Shown here: positions 1 to 6,843 of the stretch, one piece after another
How the letters are laid out: each line of letters starts with the position of its first letter
Position numbering within the stretch: position 1 is the stretch's first letter
Source of the DNA: Geomonas anaerohicana
GTDB taxonomy: Bacteria > Desulfobacterota > Desulfuromonadia > Geobacterales > Geobacteraceae
Direction of reading: 5' to 3'
DNA length: 64,000 bases
Assembly (NCBI RefSeq): GCF_016458305.1
Contig: NZ_JAEMHL010000005.1
Span: 124,001 to 188,000 of the forward strand
Notes under the pieces: generated by a model
Seen by the model: the letters and a program-made list of their open reading frames with translations, nothing else
Databases searched by the model: none
Told to the model about the DNA's origin: nothing
Translations under genes and position numbers: made by a program

Positions 1-1
1 G

Positions 2-40
2 AACTGCAACCTGGTGGAAGTGAAGGTCGAAAAAGCGTAA
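2..40 (+). CDS. C-terminal end of an unidentified gene
   Basis: The first bases read as an open frame ending in TAA, giving a C-terminus NLVEVKVEKA. A strong hairpin terminator follows within 25 bp, which supports this being a real gene end. Too little remains to name the protein. Confidence 0.5.
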   Translation, partial: NCNLVEVKVEKA

Positions 41-63
41 CCGCCGCGACGGCGTGACTGACG

Positions 64-96
64 AAAGGCCCCGTCTCATGGCGGGGCCTTTTTTTT
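64..96 (+). terminator. Rho-independent terminator
   Basis: A perfect 10-bp stem (AAAGGCCCCG paired with CGGGGCCTTT) with an 8-base loop is followed by a run of T. It ends transcription of the gene cut off at the left edge. Confidence 0.9.
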
Positions 97-175
97 ATGG
101 CGGCCGCAGGCGGATGGTGCTAGTCTTCTGCCTCAGCGGCGGTCCAATACCAGCTACTTCTCAACGGGAGATGCC

Positions 176-412
176 ATGGACGAAAAACTTGCACAGATAG
201 CGGCGCTGGCGGGAAAGAACGACAAGATCGCCGAAAAGCTGGAGCAGATGCTCACCGGCCCCAACGACCGTGCCTACGTGGTCTGCAGCTTTGACGACTG
301 CAAGTTGCACGAGAAGGGACGCTGCACCATCTACACGGTGCTCGACGTGCCGCGCATGAAGACCGGGCAGCCCTGCAGCGGTTACGAAAAGGTGGCTGCG
401 GCGGAGAACTAA
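176..412 (+). CDS. Small conserved four-cysteine protein, function unknown
   Basis: This 78-residue soluble protein has no signal peptide. Its start is preceded by ACGGGAG. The first 25 residues are predicted helical and charged. The second half carries four cysteines: a C-X5-C pair (residues about 42-48), then single cysteines at about 56 and 73, a spacing that could bind a metal or form disulfides. It stands alone between a terminator and a convergent gene. I do not recognise the family, so a redox or metal role is only an inference from the cysteines. Confidence 0.7.
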   Translation: MDEKLAQIAALAGKNDKIAEKLEQMLTGPNDRAYVVCSFDDCKLHEKGRCTIYTVLDVPRMKTGQPCSGYEKVAAAEN

Positions 413-420
413 GGGGAAGG

Positions 421-981
421 TCAGTCGTAGAGGGAATCTTCGTCTTCCTCGGGAGGCATCCTGCCGTTTCGCTCCAGGAAGGCGAGCTGCTCGCTGCGCT
501 TGCCGATCTGGTCGTTGCAGAAGGTCCAGATCCGGTAGCTTTCCAGGCACAGGATGGTGAAGCCGGCGCCGAAAACGGCCCAGTAGTTGTCCTGGAGCCC
601 TTCGGCGAAATAGTAGAAAAGGTAGAAGCCGGCCAGGTAGCCGACGTGGCAGAAGCTGCTGGGATGACGGATACCGGCCATCATGCGCGACAGGCTCAGT
701 ATGATGGCGGAGAAGGTGTAGAGCACCAGCACCAGGCTGATCATGAGCGGCTTGGGGGCGGCTCCCAGCGCCGCGACCACTTCCTGGGGCCTGGGCAGAA
801 ACCAGAAGTCGCGCCACGCTACGGTGCTCAAGAGCAGAAACAAGGAAAGAGCCCAAAGTCCCCGGTTGGAGAACCTTCTCAGTCTCCCTATCTCATCCAG
901 AAGTCCTTGGCGCAACTGTCCCTGCGCGTCGCGCGCCACGTCCCCCACGGTCCCCACCTTGTTGTTTTCCGCCTGTTCCAT
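421..981 (-). CDS. Four-helix membrane protein of the left respiratory arm
   Basis: About 186 residues with four predicted membrane helices and a charged cytoplasmic C-terminus. I chose the ATG at 981: an upstream GTG at 1032 would place the start inside a palindromic repeat. It is a paralogue of the protein at 15384-15929: both have (F/L)S(N/R)RGLW before helix 1, a polar residue-HVG or HNVG motif at helix 3, and a similar amphipathic tail after helix 4. It is the last gene of the left operon, downstream of the heme-binding sensor-like protein. No enzyme motif is visible. A role in assembling or anchoring the adjacent quinone-cytochrome complex is inference. Confidence 0.8.
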   Translation of the reverse strand: MEQAENNKVGTVGDVARDAQGQLRQGLLDEIGRLRRFSNRGLWALSLFLLLSTVAWRDFWFLPRPQEVVAALGAAPKPLMISLVLVLYTFSAIILSLSRMMAGIRHPSSFCHVGYLAGFYLFYYFAEGLQDNYWAVFGAGFTILCLESYRIWTFCNDQIGKRSEQLAFLERNGRMPPEEDEDSLYD

Positions 982-1001
982 CGCTCGCTCGACTCTCTGA
1001 A

Positions 1002-1030
1002 GGGGACAGGCACCTGCGTAGCCAGTCCCC
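1002..1030 (-). repeat. REP-like palindrome, family 1 (copy A)
   Basis: A 29-bp imperfect palindrome in reverse orientation relative to the copies at 1985-2014 and 34363-34392. Ends are GGGGAC and GTCCCC, with a T-T mismatch six bases into the stem. Mismatched stems of this kind are typical of REP elements mobilised by RAYT (TnpA-REP) proteins; no such gene is in the window. Confidence 0.8.
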
Positions 1031-1044
1031 ACCTACGATAAAGG

Positions 1045-1887
1045 TCACTTGTGCTGACAGACGGGATCGTGCTCCGTCGCCTGGAAAGGCTTTTGCTCAA
1101 TTTCGTTTAATTTGGCTCTGATAAAGTAGTAAGATTGTGCGATCTTGTCAAGCTCATAGGGAAGGTGCGGCGGCCGGGATGTGCCGTTTCCTTCCTCGCT
1201 CCTCTCAGTGTACTCCTGCAGCTTCCTCATCGGAACCAGCACGATCATCTTTAACAGCGTTATCACTCCTGCGATAGTGAGGAACAGGGTCAGGATGGAG
1301 AAGATCAGCATCTGCATCTTGATCAGTGCCAGAGAGTGCAACGTTGCTTCCTGTGACAGTCCGATGTCCAGCGTTCCCAGCACGCGCTGTTCGGCCGGGT
1401 GGAAGTGGCAGGCGGCGTTGGCGCATTCAGGCTCGTTGTAGATGGGGGCCGTTATGGCCAGGATCTCGTCACCGGCGGCATTCTTGAAGGTGCGCGCCTT
1501 CTGCATGGTCCCCAGCGTGGTGATCGGCGCCGCCTTCTCGTGGCAGACCACGCACCCTTCTGCCTTCTTGTCCACCTGGCGGTTCAGTTCCTCCGGCTTG
1601 GAGGAGAAGGCCACCACTCCCCGCTTGTTGAAGATGCGCACATGCTGCACCCCGTTTTGGGCGCTGATGTTGCGGATGATGGCGCCGTTGAGCTCCGAGT
1701 CCGACTTCATCATGGCGTAACGGGTGGACTTCAGCACGATGCCGGCCAGGTTGTTGGCCTGCGTGATGGAATCCCGGATCACCACCTGTTTGATGGCCGC
1801 GTAAAGGAGCACGAAGCAGACCACCAGAAATCCGGTAACCACTATCCCTACGGGAACCAAGGCCCTTCCTGCGATCTTGTCGAACAT
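1045..1887 (-). CDS. Membrane-anchored c-type heme sensor-like protein without an output domain
   Basis: 280 residues. Membrane helix at about 13-32, periplasmic domain about 35-190, second helix about 192-215, then a short HAMP-like cytoplasmic segment. The periplasmic part has CVVCH (112-116) and a C-X4-CH site (155-161), so it probably binds one or two covalent hemes. This layout is that of the input half of heme-containing sensor kinases and chemoreceptors, but the protein stops about 65 residues after helix 2: no kinase, cyclase or methyl-accepting domain follows. It lies in the left respiratory operon between the NrfD-like subunit and the four-helix protein. It may be a redox sensor acting through a partner, or an electron-transfer subunit. 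Confidence 0.8.
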   Translation of the reverse strand: MFDKIAGRALVPVGIVVTGFLVVCFVLLYAAIKQVVIRDSITQANNLAGIVLKSTRYAMMKSDSELNGAIIRNISAQNGVQHVRIFNKRGVVAFSSKPEELNRQVDKKAEGCVVCHEKAAPITTLGTMQKARTFKNAAGDEILAITAPIYNEPECANAACHFHPAEQRVLGTLDIGLSQEATLHSLALIKMQMLIFSILTLFLTIAGVITLLKMIVLVPMRKLQEYTERSEEGNGTSRPPHLPYELDKIAQSYYFIRAKLNEIEQKPFQATEHDPVCQHK

Positions 1888-1984
1888 GGCTCCATCTCCA
1901 ATCTGGGTTGCCGGATTGCTTCCCCGTCAGCCCCGCTGTGCCGCACTTGCCTCTTTGAACCAGCCCTTGCTGCGTTGCCCTCGA

Positions 1985-2014
1985 GGGGACTGGCTCCGTC
2001 AGGTGCCTGTCCCC
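1985..2014 (+). repeat. REP-like palindrome, family 1 (copy B)
   Basis: 30-bp imperfect palindrome, GGGGAC...GTCCCC with a T-T mismatch, differing from copy C (34363-34392) at one loop base. It lies in the 199-bp gap between the NrfD-like gene and the heme sensor-like gene, so it may form an intercistronic RNA hairpin. Confidence 0.85.
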
Positions 2015-2086
2015 ATAAACGCCTGAGTGATGACACCTTCCAGGGGCGCCGCCCTTACCGCGGCAGCGCCCCCTTCATCGATCCTG

Positions 2087-3442
2087 CTAGTCCAGCTTGG
2101 TCATGCTGCTGTAGCTCGCCACGGGAACCCTGCTCGGTTCGCGCCTGCCCAGTGCCGGTACCGGCACCGCCTCGGGCACGGTCTCTTCCTGTTCCTGCTG
2201 GCGCCATTTGAACAGGATCGGCAGCCGGTACAGGATGAAGCGGTACACCACGATGTAGGTGGCGAAGATGGTCAGGCTGATGATCACCTCGCGCCAGGGG
2301 GGGATCTCGCGGTGCGGCAGTTTCCAGTTGAAGGTGATCATGGCGGTGTTGACCCGGTTTAGCACCACGCCGAATACGGTCATAAAGGCGCCCAGGCGCA
2401 CGACGTTCATCTTCCTCGTGTGCACGCCGTAAGTCATCAGGGTAAGCGGCAGCATGAAGCCGACGATGATCTCGAACATGAACCACTGTCCCCAGCCGGT
2501 GTCCAGGTAGGCCCACTTGTTGTCGTGAGCGATGGCGATCAGCTTGATGGTGATGTAGGTGGCGATCCCCATGCAGGCGCCCTTGGCGAGCGACACGGTT
2601 ACCTTGTCCAGTTTCTCATGGAAGCGGTGGTCGCCGCGCCATGCCATGGTCTTGGCCGCGATGGTGCTCACCGTGATCACCATGCACAGGCCGCCCGGCA
2701 GCGAGGAGACGAAGAAGTGCAGCCACTGGAACGAGGAGGAGTACCAAAGCGGATGTACCTTGCCCGGTGCGTAGGTGAAGAGCGCACCCAGCGCACCCTG
2801 GTGCAGGGTGGACAGGATGATACCGGAAACGGTGAGACCCAGGGTGATCCTGCGGATGGCGCGCTTGCCGGCAGGGAAGCCGATCCACTCGAAGAAGGCA
2901 CTCGACACCTCGGCGACCTGCACCGAGAGGTAGGTGGCGACGTGCCAGGCAACCAGGAACAGTACCGCGGCGGGGCCGAAGGAGACCACCATCGGGTAGG
3001 GGAGGCGCCAGGGCTGCCCCAGGTCGGCCAACAGGTACATGACCGCGAAGAAGTAGCCCAGGAGGCCGTTCAATAGCGCCAGGCGCTCGATCGGCTCCAG
3101 GTCATGCCTGCCGAAGATCTCGCAGGCGGTGCCCAGCTGGAAGCCCGAGGAGGAGAGCGGCACCATGGCGAAGAGGCCGAAACCAAGGAAGAGGCCCCAG
3201 GGGTAGTCGTTGGAGCCGCTGGTGGCCCAGGCCAACCCGAAGAAGAACCGGCCGATCAGGATCGGGATGCCGATGGCGAAGATCGCGCCCAGGATCCAGT
3301 TGAACGGGTTCCGGAAGGCCTGCAGCAGGTACTGGCTCGGGGTGAGCCCCAAAAGGAGCTTGTTGAGCAGCGTGCGCTTCTTGCCGTCCTCGTCGTAAGG
3401 TGAGTCCACTATTGCCAAACCGTGCTGGATCATTTTTTTCAT
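2087..3442 (-). CDS. NrfD/HybB-type quinone-interacting membrane subunit (Cbc5-like)
   Basis: 451 residues with about ten predicted membrane helices and a soluble proline-rich C-terminus. The order of helices and the polar residues in them fit the NrfD/PsrC/HybB family, which exchanges electrons between the menaquinone pool and a periplasmic iron-sulfur partner; this family has no heme. The ATG overlaps the stop of the upstream iron-sulfur gene by 4 bp, so the two are translationally coupled. With the pentaheme cytochrome two genes upstream it makes a complete quinone - Fe-S - cytochrome c chain. The set resembles the CbcE/D/C part of the Geobacter Cbc5 complex; that name is from memory and not tested. 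Confidence 0.85.
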   Translation of the reverse strand: MKKMIQHGLAIVDSPYDEDGKKRTLLNKLLLGLTPSQYLLQAFRNPFNWILGAIFAIGIPILIGRFFFGLAWATSGSNDYPWGLFLGFGLFAMVPLSSSGFQLGTACEIFGRHDLEPIERLALLNGLLGYFFAVMYLLADLGQPWRLPYPMVVSFGPAAVLFLVAWHVATYLSVQVAEVSSAFFEWIGFPAGKRAIRRITLGLTVSGIILSTLHQGALGALFTYAPGKVHPLWYSSSFQWLHFFVSSLPGGLCMVITVSTIAAKTMAWRGDHRFHEKLDKVTVSLAKGACMGIATYITIKLIAIAHDNKWAYLDTGWGQWFMFEIIVGFMLPLTLMTYGVHTRKMNVVRLGAFMTVFGVVLNRVNTAMITFNWKLPHREIPPWREVIISLTIFATYIVVYRFILYRLPILFKWRQQEQEETVPEAVPVPALGRREPSRVPVASYSSMTKLD

Positions 3443-4356
3443 GGCTTGGTATCCTCCTGGTTGGAATCGGTATCATGCCCATGCCCGCCCTGCTCCTCGT
3501 GCTTGGCCAGCAGGTGGATGCCGGAGAAGAGCGCCGGCCAGATGGAAAGCACCATCGGCACCATGCCGAGGAAATCCTTCACGTTGGAGATGATCGGGTC
3601 GTTGGAGAGCGTGGTGTCGAAGCCCAGCTTGTCGAAGCCGACCGGGGCCAGGTAGAGCCAGCTGGTGCCGCCGACTTCCTTCTCGCCGTAGACGTGGTCC
3701 ACGTAGCGGTCGGGGGTGGCGCGGATGCGTTCGTGCGCCAGCTTGATCAGGTCGGCGCGGTGCCCGAAGGTGAGCGCCTCCTGGGGGCAGATCTCGACGC
3801 ATGCCGGCGGCTTGCCGTACTTGAGCCTGGTGTCGTAGCACAGGATGCATTTCTTGACGATGGGGTTGGTCGCGCTGTCGTAGTCGTAGCCGGGCACGTT
3901 GAACGGGCAGGCGATCATGCAGTTGCGGCAGCCGACGCAGACCTTGGAGTTGTAGATGACCGCCCCTTCCTTGGTCTTCGTGTAGGCATTAACGAAGCAG
4001 GAGGTGAGGCAGGCCGGCTCGTTGCAATGGTTGCACTGCACCTTGCGGTACACCGGGCCGGACGGTTGCTCTTTCTGGTAGCGGTTCACCACCGTGTAGG
4101 CCTTCGAAGTGGGGCGCCGGTCGTGTTCGAATACCGACGGATCGTCGAAGGAGGTATCCGGTTCCGGCAGTTTCTGTTCCTTGTTGCAGGCAGCTTCGCA
4201 GCTGCGGCAGCCGATGCAGCGGGTGGTGTCGACCAGGACACCCATGGCCTCGGGATAACCCTCAAAGGAACCGCTGGCCCAACCCTTGTTGGTTTTGCCC
4301 AGCGCTATCGTGGTCCCGCCTATCAGGCACGCCTTCAGGAAGTTTCTTCGTTTCAT
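3439..4356 (-). CDS. Tat-exported 4x[4Fe-4S] electron-transfer subunit (HybA-like)
   Basis: 305 residues. The N-terminus has a twin-arginine motif (RRNFLK) before a hydrophobic stretch, so the folded protein is exported by Tat. Four cysteine clusters typical of the DmsB/HybA family follow: CIGCRSC, CNHC...C, CVGCRNC and CILC...C, enough for four [4Fe-4S] clusters. A C-terminal hydrophobic segment (about residues 265-288) would anchor it to the outer face of the membrane, as in HybA. It overlaps the NrfD-like gene by 4 bp and follows the pentaheme cytochrome gene, consistent with passing electrons between the two. Confidence 0.92.
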   Translation of the reverse strand: MKRRNFLKACLIGGTTIALGKTNKGWASGSFEGYPEAMGVLVDTTRCIGCRSCEAACNKEQKLPEPDTSFDDPSVFEHDRRPTSKAYTVVNRYQKEQPSGPVYRKVQCNHCNEPACLTSCFVNAYTKTKEGAVIYNSKVCVGCRNCMIACPFNVPGYDYDSATNPIVKKCILCYDTRLKYGKPPACVEICPQEALTFGHRADLIKLAHERIRATPDRYVDHVYGEKEVGGTSWLYLAPVGFDKLGFDTTLSNDPIISNVKDFLGMVPMVLSIWPALFSGIHLLAKHEEQGGHGHDTDSNQEDTKP

Positions 4357-4402
4357 CAGCGTTCCTCCTCAATTCATGATGAGCTGCTGTAGTTGGTGCA
4401 TC

Positions 4403-4927
4403 TCATTCCTCTTCTGCATGGGCGGGTTTGGCTCCCTTGCGGTTCGTGCTGTAGAAGGCTGCGCCCTCTGTGGTGCGCGGATGGCAGTCCTGGCACCCGG
4501 TCGGGCCGTTGCCCATCTTGTTGTGGCAACCGATGCAGTTCTGGTGCATGGCCCCCTTGAGCCCCATCTTGTCCAGGTGGTAGCGCTGCTTGTCGGCGCG
4601 CTTGGCGGCCAGGGTCTCCGGGGAGAACGGGGTGGCCGAGTGGCAACCCTTGCAGGAGACCACGGCGGTCGGGCTCGAGTTCTGGTGGCAGCGGGCGCAG
4701 TTGGGATCCAGTACCAGGGTGCCGGTGGTGTGGTGGTGGCAGTCGGCGCATTCCTTGATCGACTGGATGTGCTTGGCATGGTTGAAGGTGAACGGGCTGA
4801 ACAGCTTGCCGTTCTGGTTCAGGGTGATGGAGTCCGGTACCGGCGCGCACTGCAGCGCAGCAGGGGAGGACACCGATATGGCGCCTATGGAAAGCGCGGC
4901 AACTATAAGATGTTTGTAAGAGGACAT
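4403..4927 (-). CDS. Periplasmic pentaheme c-type cytochrome
   Basis: 174 residues from the ATG at 4927, which begins a clean signal peptide; an in-frame start 39 bp further upstream is less likely. Five CXXCH sites are visible: CADCH, CARCH, CKGCH, CIGCH and CQDCH. The FNHAKH segment before the first site is typical of c3/c7-type domains that supply distal histidine ligands. It lies directly upstream of the Fe-S and NrfD-like genes and is the likely periplasmic electron carrier of that complex. Confidence 0.92.
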   Translation of the reverse strand: MSSYKHLIVAALSIGAISVSSPAALQCAPVPDSITLNQNGKLFSPFTFNHAKHIQSIKECADCHHHTTGTLVLDPNCARCHQNSSPTAVVSCKGCHSATPFSPETLAAKRADKQRYHLDKMGLKGAMHQNCIGCHNKMGNGPTGCQDCHPRTTEGAAFYSTNRKGAKPAHAEEE

Positions 4928-4988
4928 GTCATGTTCTCCTGGCTCTGTAGTAGTGGGGAGGCTCACTCCCTTGCTGCTTTTCCCGATG

Positions 4989-5165
4989 CTAGTGGCGCGC
5001 TGCTTCCTTCGTTTCTTCCTGTTCCTTTTTGTGCAGGTAGCGGTAGAACATGGGGAACCCGATGAAGAAGGCGACGCAGATCAGGTACTCCACCCCCTTG
5101 ATGTACTGGTAGAAATCCACCAGCGTAAAAACTTCCTTTATCTGTCCTATGGCATCCAGTGTCAT
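4989..5165 (-). CDS. 58-residue single-helix membrane protein
   Basis: An open frame of 58 codons starting MTLDAIGQIK and ending in a lysine/glutamate-rich tail after one membrane helix (about residues 26-41). The ATG follows GGAGCC and the reading frame fills the gap between the pentaheme cytochrome and a small membrane protein, with no other plausible frame. The positive KK after the helix suggests an N-out, C-in topology. It is probably an accessory subunit of the membrane complex, like the tiny subunits of other quinol oxidoreductases; that is inference. Confidence 0.75.
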   Translation of the reverse strand: MTLDAIGQIKEVFTLVDFYQYIKGVEYLICVAFFIGFPMFYRYLHKKEQEETKEAARH

Positions 5166-5204
5166 GGCTTGGCTCCTTTGCGATCAGGTTGAATTCCATC
5201 GCCC

Positions 5205-5453
5205 CTAGTGGCTCTTGACGCGGGAGGGGGATTTTTCCTGTTCCTTGCCGATCCCCTTGAGCATGCCGTAGAGGGTGATCAGGGCCGGGATTAACTGGAC
5301 CACCAGCACCAGGGCACAGAAGCCCAGGAACAGCAGGATGCCGAGCTTGCTGACGAATACCTTGCTGGTAGAGGCGGCGAAAGCGTTGGCTGTCGTCATG
5401 AGAAAAACAATGGCTGTGTTCACTAAAGCTGGCAGACGCATCTTGGTTTTCAT
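5205..5453 (-). CDS. Small two-helix membrane protein (SMP family, left arm)
   Basis: 82 residues with a signal-like first helix ending ANAFA and a second helix about 34-58, then a charged tail. The start is fixed by AAGGAGGAAGTT-ATG. The second helix and its exit, LFLGFCALVLVVQLIP, are nearly repeated in the C-terminal part of the fused protein at 12794-13510 (LFLGFSALLLVAQFVP) and more loosely in the proteins at 6033-6284 and 12500-12769. The four define a small family confined here to the two respiratory arms. Function unknown. Confidence 0.85.
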   Translation of the reverse strand: MKTKMRLPALVNTAIVFLMTTANAFAASTSKVFVSKLGILLFLGFCALVLVVQLIPALITLYGMLKGIGKEQEKSPSRVKSH

Positions 5454-5537
5454 AACTTCCTCCTTTTGACGCTTTGATGGGAAAGACTCGGTCCGTTTAT
5501 CTTCGGGGCGGCTCGGTGCCGGCCCCCTTTGTTACCC

Positions 5538-5924
5538 TTACGCCATCTGCAACTTGAGGCTTTCGAAGGCACACTGTACCGCCTGTCTGATCTCGGCGCG
5601 GTCCTCGGCGTTTACCGGTTTCAATGCATGGTAGAAGATTCCCTCGCTCCTGAGCTTCCTGGAGAGCGGCAGCGAGGTGCCGGCGGCTATGAGAATGATG
5701 GAGAGCTTGCGGTTGCATTGTTTCAAAAGCGGGATGATCTCCGAAGCGGAGAACTCATCGAACTTGGTGCCCAAAAGCACGACCTGGGCGGTTCTTTTCA
5801 GGATCCCGGAAACGGCACTTTCTATGGAATTGGTGACGATCACGTTGTAGCCGGACTCGATGAACATCTCGGCCATCTGTTTTCTGCAGTCCATGTCTTC
5901 GTCCACGATGAGAAGTCCTTGCAT
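5538..5924 (-). CDS. Receiver-like protein lacking the phosphoacceptor aspartate
   Basis: 128 residues with the alternating beta/alpha pattern of a response-regulator receiver domain and nothing else. The acidic pocket at the N-terminus (VDEDMD) and the C-terminal lysine (ALKP) are present, but the aspartate expected at the end of strand 3 is a glycine (VVLLGTKFD). It therefore probably cannot be phosphorylated in the usual way. The first domain of the protein at 12794-13510 is its paralogue, with the same glycine and shared blocks such as LLK(Q/K)CNR and GIFY(H/Q)A(L/M)KP. It sits between two small membrane-protein genes of the left operon. Confidence 0.85.
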   Translation of the reverse strand: MQGLLIVDEDMDCRKQMAEMFIESGYNVIVTNSIESAVSGILKRTAQVVLLGTKFDEFSASEIIPLLKQCNRKLSIILIAAGTSLPLSRKLRSEGIFYHALKPVNAEDRAEIRQAVQCAFESLKLQMA

Positions 5925-6032
5925 AGCTTTACCCTCACACGGCTGGGAGCATCGGTTCCGCTGTAGGTTGGCCGCGCCGCCGACACCGGGCGGCGCGCCG
6001 GCGGAAGTCTCGCCCCGCCAGCCGGCCAGCGG

Positions 6033-6284
6033 TCATAGGCTGGTCCTGTTGTTCTTGGCAACCTCTTTCGCGCGCTGCTCGGCTTCGGTGGAAAAGATCC
6101 CTTTCAATATGCGGAGAAACATGGTGAGGCCCGGTGCCAGCTGAAACAGGATCACCATGGCTATGAATGCGATGAAGATAATGGCAGCCAGGCCGAGTCC
6201 CCCGGTTTGCGTTGCGGTGGGAGATGCCATTGCCTGGGTTCCGTCCATCACCAGCGAGGCTGTCGTTACGGATAGAACCTTCAT
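6033..6284 (-). CDS. Small two-helix membrane protein (SMP family), first gene of the left operon
   Basis: 83 residues from the ATG at 6284, chosen because AAAGGAGACTATC-ATG gives a strong ribosome site; a longer frame to 6359 would run through the sigma-54 leader. A hydrophobic N-terminus ending QAMAS may be cleaved; one strong helix (about 30-52) follows, with VILFQLAPG at its end and then LKGIF. LKGI also follows this helix in the members at 5205 and 12500. It is about 55 nt downstream of the predicted transcription start. Function unknown. Confidence 0.8.
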   Translation of the reverse strand: MKVLSVTTASLVMDGTQAMASPTATQTGGLGLAAIIFIAFIAMVILFQLAPGLTMFLRILKGIFSTEAEQRAKEVAKNNRTSL

Positions 6285-6350
6285 GATAGTCTCCTTTCTT
6301 TTGGTGTGTCTGCGAACCTGGGTCAGCTTACCTGTCTGATGACCTTGCCT

Positions 6351-6366
6351 AGCATCCAACGTGCCA
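6351..6366 (-). promoter_or_regulatory. Sigma-54 promoter of the left arm
   Basis: The minus strand reads TGGCACGTTGGATGCT. The invariant GG and GC are 12 bp apart as required for the -24/-12 elements and only one base departs from the core consensus. Transcription would start near 6340, ahead of the ATG at 6284. Confidence 0.88.
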
Positions 6367-6452
6367 TTTGCTTTTAAAACTTATAAGTAGTTGTTCTGTA
6401 ATACTATTGTCGGGTAGTCCGTGGTGGTTTGGGGGGCGCTTGGGCGGCCCAA

Positions 6453-6471
6453 TGTATAGTGACCCTATACA
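6453..6471. promoter_or_regulatory. Activator-site dyad TGTAT-N9-ATACA (site 1, left arm)
   Basis: A 19-bp perfect-arm palindrome, in fact ATGTATAG-N5-CTATACAT when extended. Its centre lies about 122 bp upstream of the predicted sigma-54 start. The same dyad occurs at 6555-6573, 17240-17258 and, with one mismatch, 17340-17358. Confidence 0.8.
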
Positions 6472-6554
6472 TGCTGCGCAATGCTCTGAAGGGGGCTTGC
6501 CGGGGTGCTCTGTAAAAACGTAATGATTTCAATGTGTACGTGAGATCAGTACGG

Positions 6555-6573
6555 TGTATTGTTCCGGCATACA
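6555..6573. promoter_or_regulatory. Activator-site dyad TGTAT-N9-ATACA (site 2, left arm)
   Basis: Same arms and spacing as the site at 6453-6471, here extended to GGTGTAT...ATACACC. Its centre is 102 bp further upstream. The rest of the 559-bp gap between 6285 and 6843 shows no gene; a weak sigma-54-like match on the plus strand near 6592-6607 might serve the regulator gene at 6844. Confidence 0.72.
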
Positions 6574-6843
6574 CCAATAAATTCAGGTGAGTTGGCGCGG
6601 TTACAGCCGGTCGGCGGCCACAATGGGAGACGAAACAGCAGGTCTGTCACAGGTAAAGCAGTGAAAGTATTTTCATGTCTTTCTGTTGACAGAGGCTTCT
6701 TTGTGGGCTATTGATACAGCGGATGGACTCCGTGGAAGGGACCTCGCAATGGCAGAGGATGACGCGTGAGCCGTCCTGCTTCAGCGGGCTCGTAGAACCG
6801 ATAGGCACGGTGCATCTATAGCTGGATATAACATGGTGATTCT

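Noticed and set aside
2420-3076. Long plus-strand open frame opposite the NrfD-like gene
   Set aside because: It is antisense to a clear membrane-protein gene, has high Gly/Asp/Val/His composition typical of a shadow of GC-rich codons, and no family features.
4963-5199. 78-codon minus-strand frame covering the small-protein gap
   Set aside because: It overlaps the 58-residue frame at 4989-5165, which has a ribosome site and a proper membrane helix, whereas this one looks like a frame-shifted shadow.
6592-6607. Sigma-54-like match TGGCGCG...AGCC for the regulator gene at 6844
   Set aside because: GG and GC have the right spacing but the -12 side is poor (CAGCC in place of TTGCA/T) and it lies over 220 bp from the start codon; kept only as a possibility.
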